Source: Candidatus Omnitrophota bacterium (lineage in GTDB: Bacteria > Omnitrophota > Gorgyraeia > 2-01-FULL-45-10). From it: a DNA stretch of 17,195 nucleotides. The translations under genes and the position numbers were made by a program. Positions 14,782 through 17,195 of this stretch are shown one piece after another; the stretch's first letter is position 1; every line of letters begins with the position of its first letter. The notes beneath the pieces were generated by a model, which saw only the letters and a program-made list of their open reading frames with translations, was not told the origin of the DNA and made no database searches. The stretch is from positions 1 through 17,195 of the forward strand of contig JAUYPN010000018.1 of assembly GCA_030695725.1 (NCBI GenBank). Direction: 5' to 3'.

Positions 14782-15032
14782 CCTGACACCACTGCAGGGC
14801 TTTGTGAGCGGCCATTAGAAATTTTTTGGTATCATATCTATAGCTAATTGGTGTGCAAGGATTTACGTTGAGCGAATGCAGGAACTGACTGACCCCCGCT
14901 GTTTTGCTTTGGTTTGCTTTTATCAAAACTAAGCAGCGGGGGGAAGGAATTCCTGCAAATGAGCGAGACGTAAACCGTAGCACACGGCAAAAAATTTCAG
15001 GCCGCGAATAAAGACCTGTCAGTGGTGGCAGG
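14782..15032. repeat. Long imperfect palindrome of about 250 bp
   Basis: The two arms match in the same order outward to inward. CACCACTG (14787-14794) pairs with CAGTGGTG (15020-15027); GCGGCC (14808-14813) with GGCCGC (15000-15005); GAAATTTTTTG (14818-14828) with CAAAAAATTTC (14988-14998). GTGTGC (14851-14856) pairs with GCACAC (14980-14985); TTTACGT (14862-14868) with ACGTAAA (14968-14974); TGCAGGAA (14877-14884) with TTCCTGCA (14950-14957); CCCCCGCTG (14893-14901) with CAGCGGGGG (14934-14942). An extra stretch of about 22 nt bulges from the left arm at 14829-14850. Weak complementarity continues outward past both ends. No gene is supported in it on either strand. Confidence 0.85.
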
Positions 15033-15131
15033 GGGTGTGAGTGGAAGGCGTATCCCGCAAGGTCCCGGCCTGCCTGTGGAGGGGCTGAAGGGCGGCAGGA
15101 CCCCTCGGATTTTCCATGGTCTACTATTGCG

Positions 15132-15161
15132 TTGACGAGGCTGGTGACTTCGTGATAAAAT
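15132..15161 (+). promoter_or_regulatory. Sigma-70-like promoter for the DHS-like/hldE unit
   Basis: TTGACG (15132-15137) and TAAAAT (15156-15161) each match the -35/-10 consensus at 5 of 6 positions with an 18-bp spacer. Transcription would start near 15168, about 20 nt before the ATG at 15187 and just before an AAGGA ribosome site. It lies right after the palindrome field, consistent with a new transcription unit. Confidence 0.6.
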
Positions 15162-15186
15162 GTCGGGTCTACTAAGGAAAATACCG

Positions 15187-16122
15187 ATGACAAAACGCAT
15201 AGACCTATCGAAGATAAGGACGATACCTCTCGACACGAGAAAGTGCAAGGTCGCCGTCAGCGACTTCGCGTCCCTGCCGAAGAAAGGCTCGTCGTTCAGG
15301 AGCTTCTACGATTCTCTTCCTAATATACTTGCCGCCCGGAATTTCAAAGAGACGGTCGACGCTATAGCCGCCGCGCATAAGAAGAAAAAAATGGTGATCT
15401 TCATGATGGGCGCGCACGTGATAAAGTGCGGGTTGTCGCCCATAATCATAGATTTTATGAAGAGAGGCATCGTAAAGCATGTGGCCTTAAACGGCGCCGG
15501 CATAATACACGATACGGAAGTGGCGATGATAGGCAGGACGAGCGAGGATGTGGGCGAGGGGATAGTCGACGGCTCGTTCGGAATGGCCCAAGAGACGGCG
15601 TCGTTCATAAACGGAGCGATAAACTACGGGTTCAGGAACGGCATGGGAATCGGCGAAGCGGTCGGTTCTCGGATAATGAAAACGAAATCTCCGCGTAAAG
15701 ATACGAGCATTCTTGCTGTCGGGTACAGGCTGGGAATCCCCGTCACGGTGCATGTAGCCATAGGGACGGACATAATCCATCAGCATCCGAGCGCTAACGG
15801 GATGGCTATAGGCGAAGGCTCTCTATTGGATTTCAAAACTTTTATTTACAGTGTTTCCAAGTTGGAGAGCGGCGTAGCGGTCAATATAGGATCCGCCGTG
15901 ATACTGCCGGAAGTCTTCCTGAAGGCCGTTACGGTGGCGCGCAACCTCGGATATAAAGCCCATAGATTTACGACGGCTAACTTCGATATGATAAGCCAGT
16001 ACAGGCCGCATCAGAACGTCATCTCGAGGCCCACATCCACCGGGGGCAAAGGTTATAATATCACGGGCCATCACGAGCTTATGATACCGCTTCTCTATCG
16101 TTCGATCATAGAAAAGGTTTAG
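15187..16122 (+). CDS. Deoxyhypusine-synthase-like protein (bacterial)
   Basis: A protein of about 311 residues with the deoxyhypusine/homospermidine synthase fold. Family-like stretches are LNGAGIIHDTE (the region of the TTAGG NAD-binding loop), GYRLGIPVTVHVAIGTDIIHQHP, and a terminal RPHQNVISRPTSTGG ... GHHELMIPLL matching the DHS C-terminus. Bacteria lack eIF5A, so true deoxyhypusine synthesis is unlikely; a polyamine-transfer or other NAD-dependent role is possible. Aligned from memory with human DHS, the catalytic lysine of WGKIR falls on proline 282, and the HH pair of VKHH is also absent. The start is ATG 15187, with AAGGA about 9 nt upstream; an in-frame ATG at 15160 lies in the promoter -10. 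It is 2 nt from hldE and probably cotranscribed, hinting at an envelope role. Confidence 0.85.
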   Translation: MTKRIDLSKIRTIPLDTRKCKVAVSDFASLPKKGSSFRSFYDSLPNILAARNFKETVDAIAAAHKKKKMVIFMMGAHVIKCGLSPIIIDFMKRGIVKHVALNGAGIIHDTEVAMIGRTSEDVGEGIVDGSFGMAQETASFINGAINYGFRNGMGIGEAVGSRIMKTKSPRKDTSILAVGYRLGIPVTVHVAIGTDIIHQHPSANGMAIGEGSLLDFKTFIYSVSKLESGVAVNIGSAVILPEVFLKAVTVARNLGYKAHRFTTANFDMISQYRPHQNVISRPTSTGGKGYNITGHHELMIPLLYRSIIEKV

Positions 16123-16124
16123 GC

Positions 16125-17123
16125 ATGAAGAGCAGCTATATTAATAAACTTAAGGGCGTCATAGGAAATTTCAAGAATGCCAAAGTTCTCGTCGTGGGAG
16201 ACCTCATACTTGACGAATTCGTATGGGGCGATGTTTCGCGTATCTCTCCCGAGGCGCCGGTGCCGGTGGTATGGGTTAAACGTGAAAGTTTTATGCCCGG
16301 CGGCGCTTCGAATGTCGCCAATAATTTAAGTTCTTTGGGTGCGCACACATATCTTGCCGGTGTGATAGGGAGCGATGAGCACGGCGCCATATTGAAAGGC
16401 GAGCTTGAACAGAAGAATATCGATGTAAGCGGGATCGTGGTGGATCCGTCGAGGCCCACCACGCTGAAAACACGCGTCGTAGCGCATCATCAGCAGGTGG
16501 TGAGGATCGACAAAGAGAAGGTGGGCGGCTTAAGCGACGATCTGATAAAGCGCATAATAAACAACACGAAGAGCATTATCGAGAAGATGGACGCCGTGAT
16601 CATAGAGGACTACGGCAAGGGGGTCATCACGCCGAAGCTGTTGAAGGAGATAGTCCCGTTCGCAAAGGTGCGCAAAAAAATAATCTCGGTAGATCCCAAA
16701 GAGGAGCACCTGAAGTACTACAAGGGCATAACTCTGATAACGCCCAATAATCATGAAGCGTCGAAGGCCGTAGGTTTTGAGATCAAAGATGCCGCCACGC
16801 TCAAAAAAGCAGGCATTGTAATATTGAAGAAGTTTAAATGCAGGATAGCCCTGATAACGCTGGGCGAGAACGGGATGGCGGTCTTCGAGAAGGATAAACC
16901 GATGAAGCATATACCGACCGTTGCGCAGGACGTCTTCGACGTCTCGGGCGCTGGTGATACCGTGATAGCCACTTATACGCTATCTCTGGCCTCGGGCGCG
17001 GACCCATTGCAGGCGGCGCATATCTCAAATTGCGCAGGGGGAATTGTCGTGGGCAAGGTGGGCATCGCCGTAGTGACCCCGGAAGAACTTATAGATAGAA
17101 TAAATAAGGAGAGAATTAGATGA
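16125..17123 (+). CDS. hldE: D-glycero-beta-D-manno-heptose-7-phosphate kinase (HldE kinase domain / RfaE1)
   Basis: A 332-residue PfkB/ribokinase-family sugar kinase that makes heptose 1,7-bisphosphate on the way to ADP-heptose, the donor for GT9 enzymes. Motifs are VLVVGDLILDEFVWGDVSRISPEAPVPVV, MPGGASNVANNL, IIEDYGKGV, SVDPK, TPNNHEA and DVSGAGDT at about residues 272-279, with D278 the expected catalytic base. Only the kinase domain is present; the cytidylyl/adenylyltransferase half of E. coli-type HldE is absent. A separate hldE2-type gene would be expected, perhaps just downstream outside the window. It is 2 nt after the DHS-like gene. Its TGA stop is followed at once by a GTGCG sequence taken as a group II intron 5' end. 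Confidence 0.94.
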   Translation: MKSSYINKLKGVIGNFKNAKVLVVGDLILDEFVWGDVSRISPEAPVPVVWVKRESFMPGGASNVANNLSSLGAHTYLAGVIGSDEHGAILKGELEQKNIDVSGIVVDPSRPTTLKTRVVAHHQQVVRIDKEKVGGLSDDLIKRIINNTKSIIEKMDAVIIEDYGKGVITPKLLKEIVPFAKVRKKIISVDPKEEHLKYYKGITLITPNNHEASKAVGFEIKDAATLKKAGIVILKKFKCRIALITLGENGMAVFEKDKPMKHIPTVAQDVFDVSGAGDTVIATYTLSLASGADPLQAAHISNCAGGIVVGKVGIAVVTPEELIDRINKERIR

Positions 17124-17195
17124 GTGCGCCGAGTAAAGCGTATCGGTTCCTGTTGGTGAAAGTCCAACTTGGGCAAAGGTTAGCCGCCAGCCCAA
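17124..17195 (+). mobile_element. 5' end of a probable group II intron (truncated by window)
   Basis: The sequence starts GTGCG, the group II intron 5' boundary consensus. It then shows GTTGG-TGAAAGT-CCAAC (17152-17168), a small hairpin whose GGTGAAAGTCC string is typical of bacterial group II intron domain I. Next, TTGGGC (17169-17174) pairs with GCCCAA (17190-17195). The boundary falls exactly after the hldE stop (TGA 17121-17123). The intron-encoded reverse transcriptase and domains V-VI would lie outside the window. The subclass cannot be told. Confidence 0.72.

Noticed and set aside
14731..15100. Integron attC sites or cassette array
   Set aside because: The paired core-site sequences (RYYYAAC/GTTRRRY) are not present at the palindrome ends and there are no cassettes or integrase gene.
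15160..15186. Earlier ATG for the DHS-like gene
   Set aside because: It falls in the -10 hexamer of the likely promoter, lacks a ribosome site, and would precede the predicted transcript start; ATG 15187 has AAGGA in place.
14723..15193. Minus-strand open frame of 156 codons across the palindrome field
   Set aside because: It runs through the arms of the palindrome, has no recognisable domain and a composition unlike the neighbouring genes; it is best explained as a by-product of the inverted repeats.
17120..17195. Start of a normal protein gene (MSAPSKAYRF...) at the window end
   Set aside because: The frame is open, but the sequence matches a group II intron 5' end (GTGCG, GGTGAAAGTCC hairpin) much better and the peptide resembles no expected neighbour.

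Overview
The window is a dense, almost entirely plus-strand run of 13 protein genes from a Gram-negative bacterium. It reads as an outer-membrane (lipid A / LPS core) biosynthesis locus. Low use of strict intergenic space, many ATGA or longer overlaps, frequent ATA (Ile) and AGG/AGA (Arg) codons, the family mix (ELM1-domain and GT9 proteins, a bacterial deoxyhypusine-synthase-like protein next to an hldE kinase) and many tiny dispersed repeats suggest an uncultivated lineage such as Omnitrophota or a relative. The taxon is inference; the Gram-negative outer membrane is well supported by waaA, lpxK and the lpxL-like gene.

Layout. 1-2113: 3' three quarters of ileS. 2173-3104: a DksA/TraR zinc-finger regulator, then lspA. 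3089-7336: waaA (Kdo transferase), lpxK (lipid A 4'-kinase) and an LpxL-type acyltransferase fused to an ELM1-type domain. 7342-14556: sugar transferases, namely a GT4-GT9 fusion, a GT4, a NodB-type polysaccharide deacetylase with a lipobox-like signal, and three more GT9 heptosyltransferase-family genes. 14557-15131: a gene-free stretch of about 600 bp filled with palindromes, including an imperfect one of about 250 bp. 15132-17123: a promoter, a deoxyhypusine-synthase-fold gene and the hldE kinase-domain gene. 17124-17195: what looks like the 5' end of a group II intron, beginning immediately after the hldE stop codon and running off the window.

How it works together. WaaA adds Kdo to the lipid A precursor, LpxK phosphorylates it and the LpxL-type enzyme adds a secondary acyl chain. 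The GT9 and GT4 enzymes extend the core, and the HldE kinase helps make the ADP-heptose donor that GT9 enzymes typically use. LspA matures lipoproteins at the inner membrane. All genes from dksA to the last GT9 are so tightly packed that one or a few long transcripts are likely. The main break is the palindrome field, after which a recognisable sigma-70-like promoter starts the second unit.

The most unusual content is not a single gene. It is the set of small repeats of at least six different word families at gene joints and inside genes, several of which supply start codons, stop codons or extra loop residues. Next to these rank the nested palindromes at 12398-12508 and 14577-15032, two enzyme fusions, and a DHS-like protein that seems to lack the catalytic lysine.
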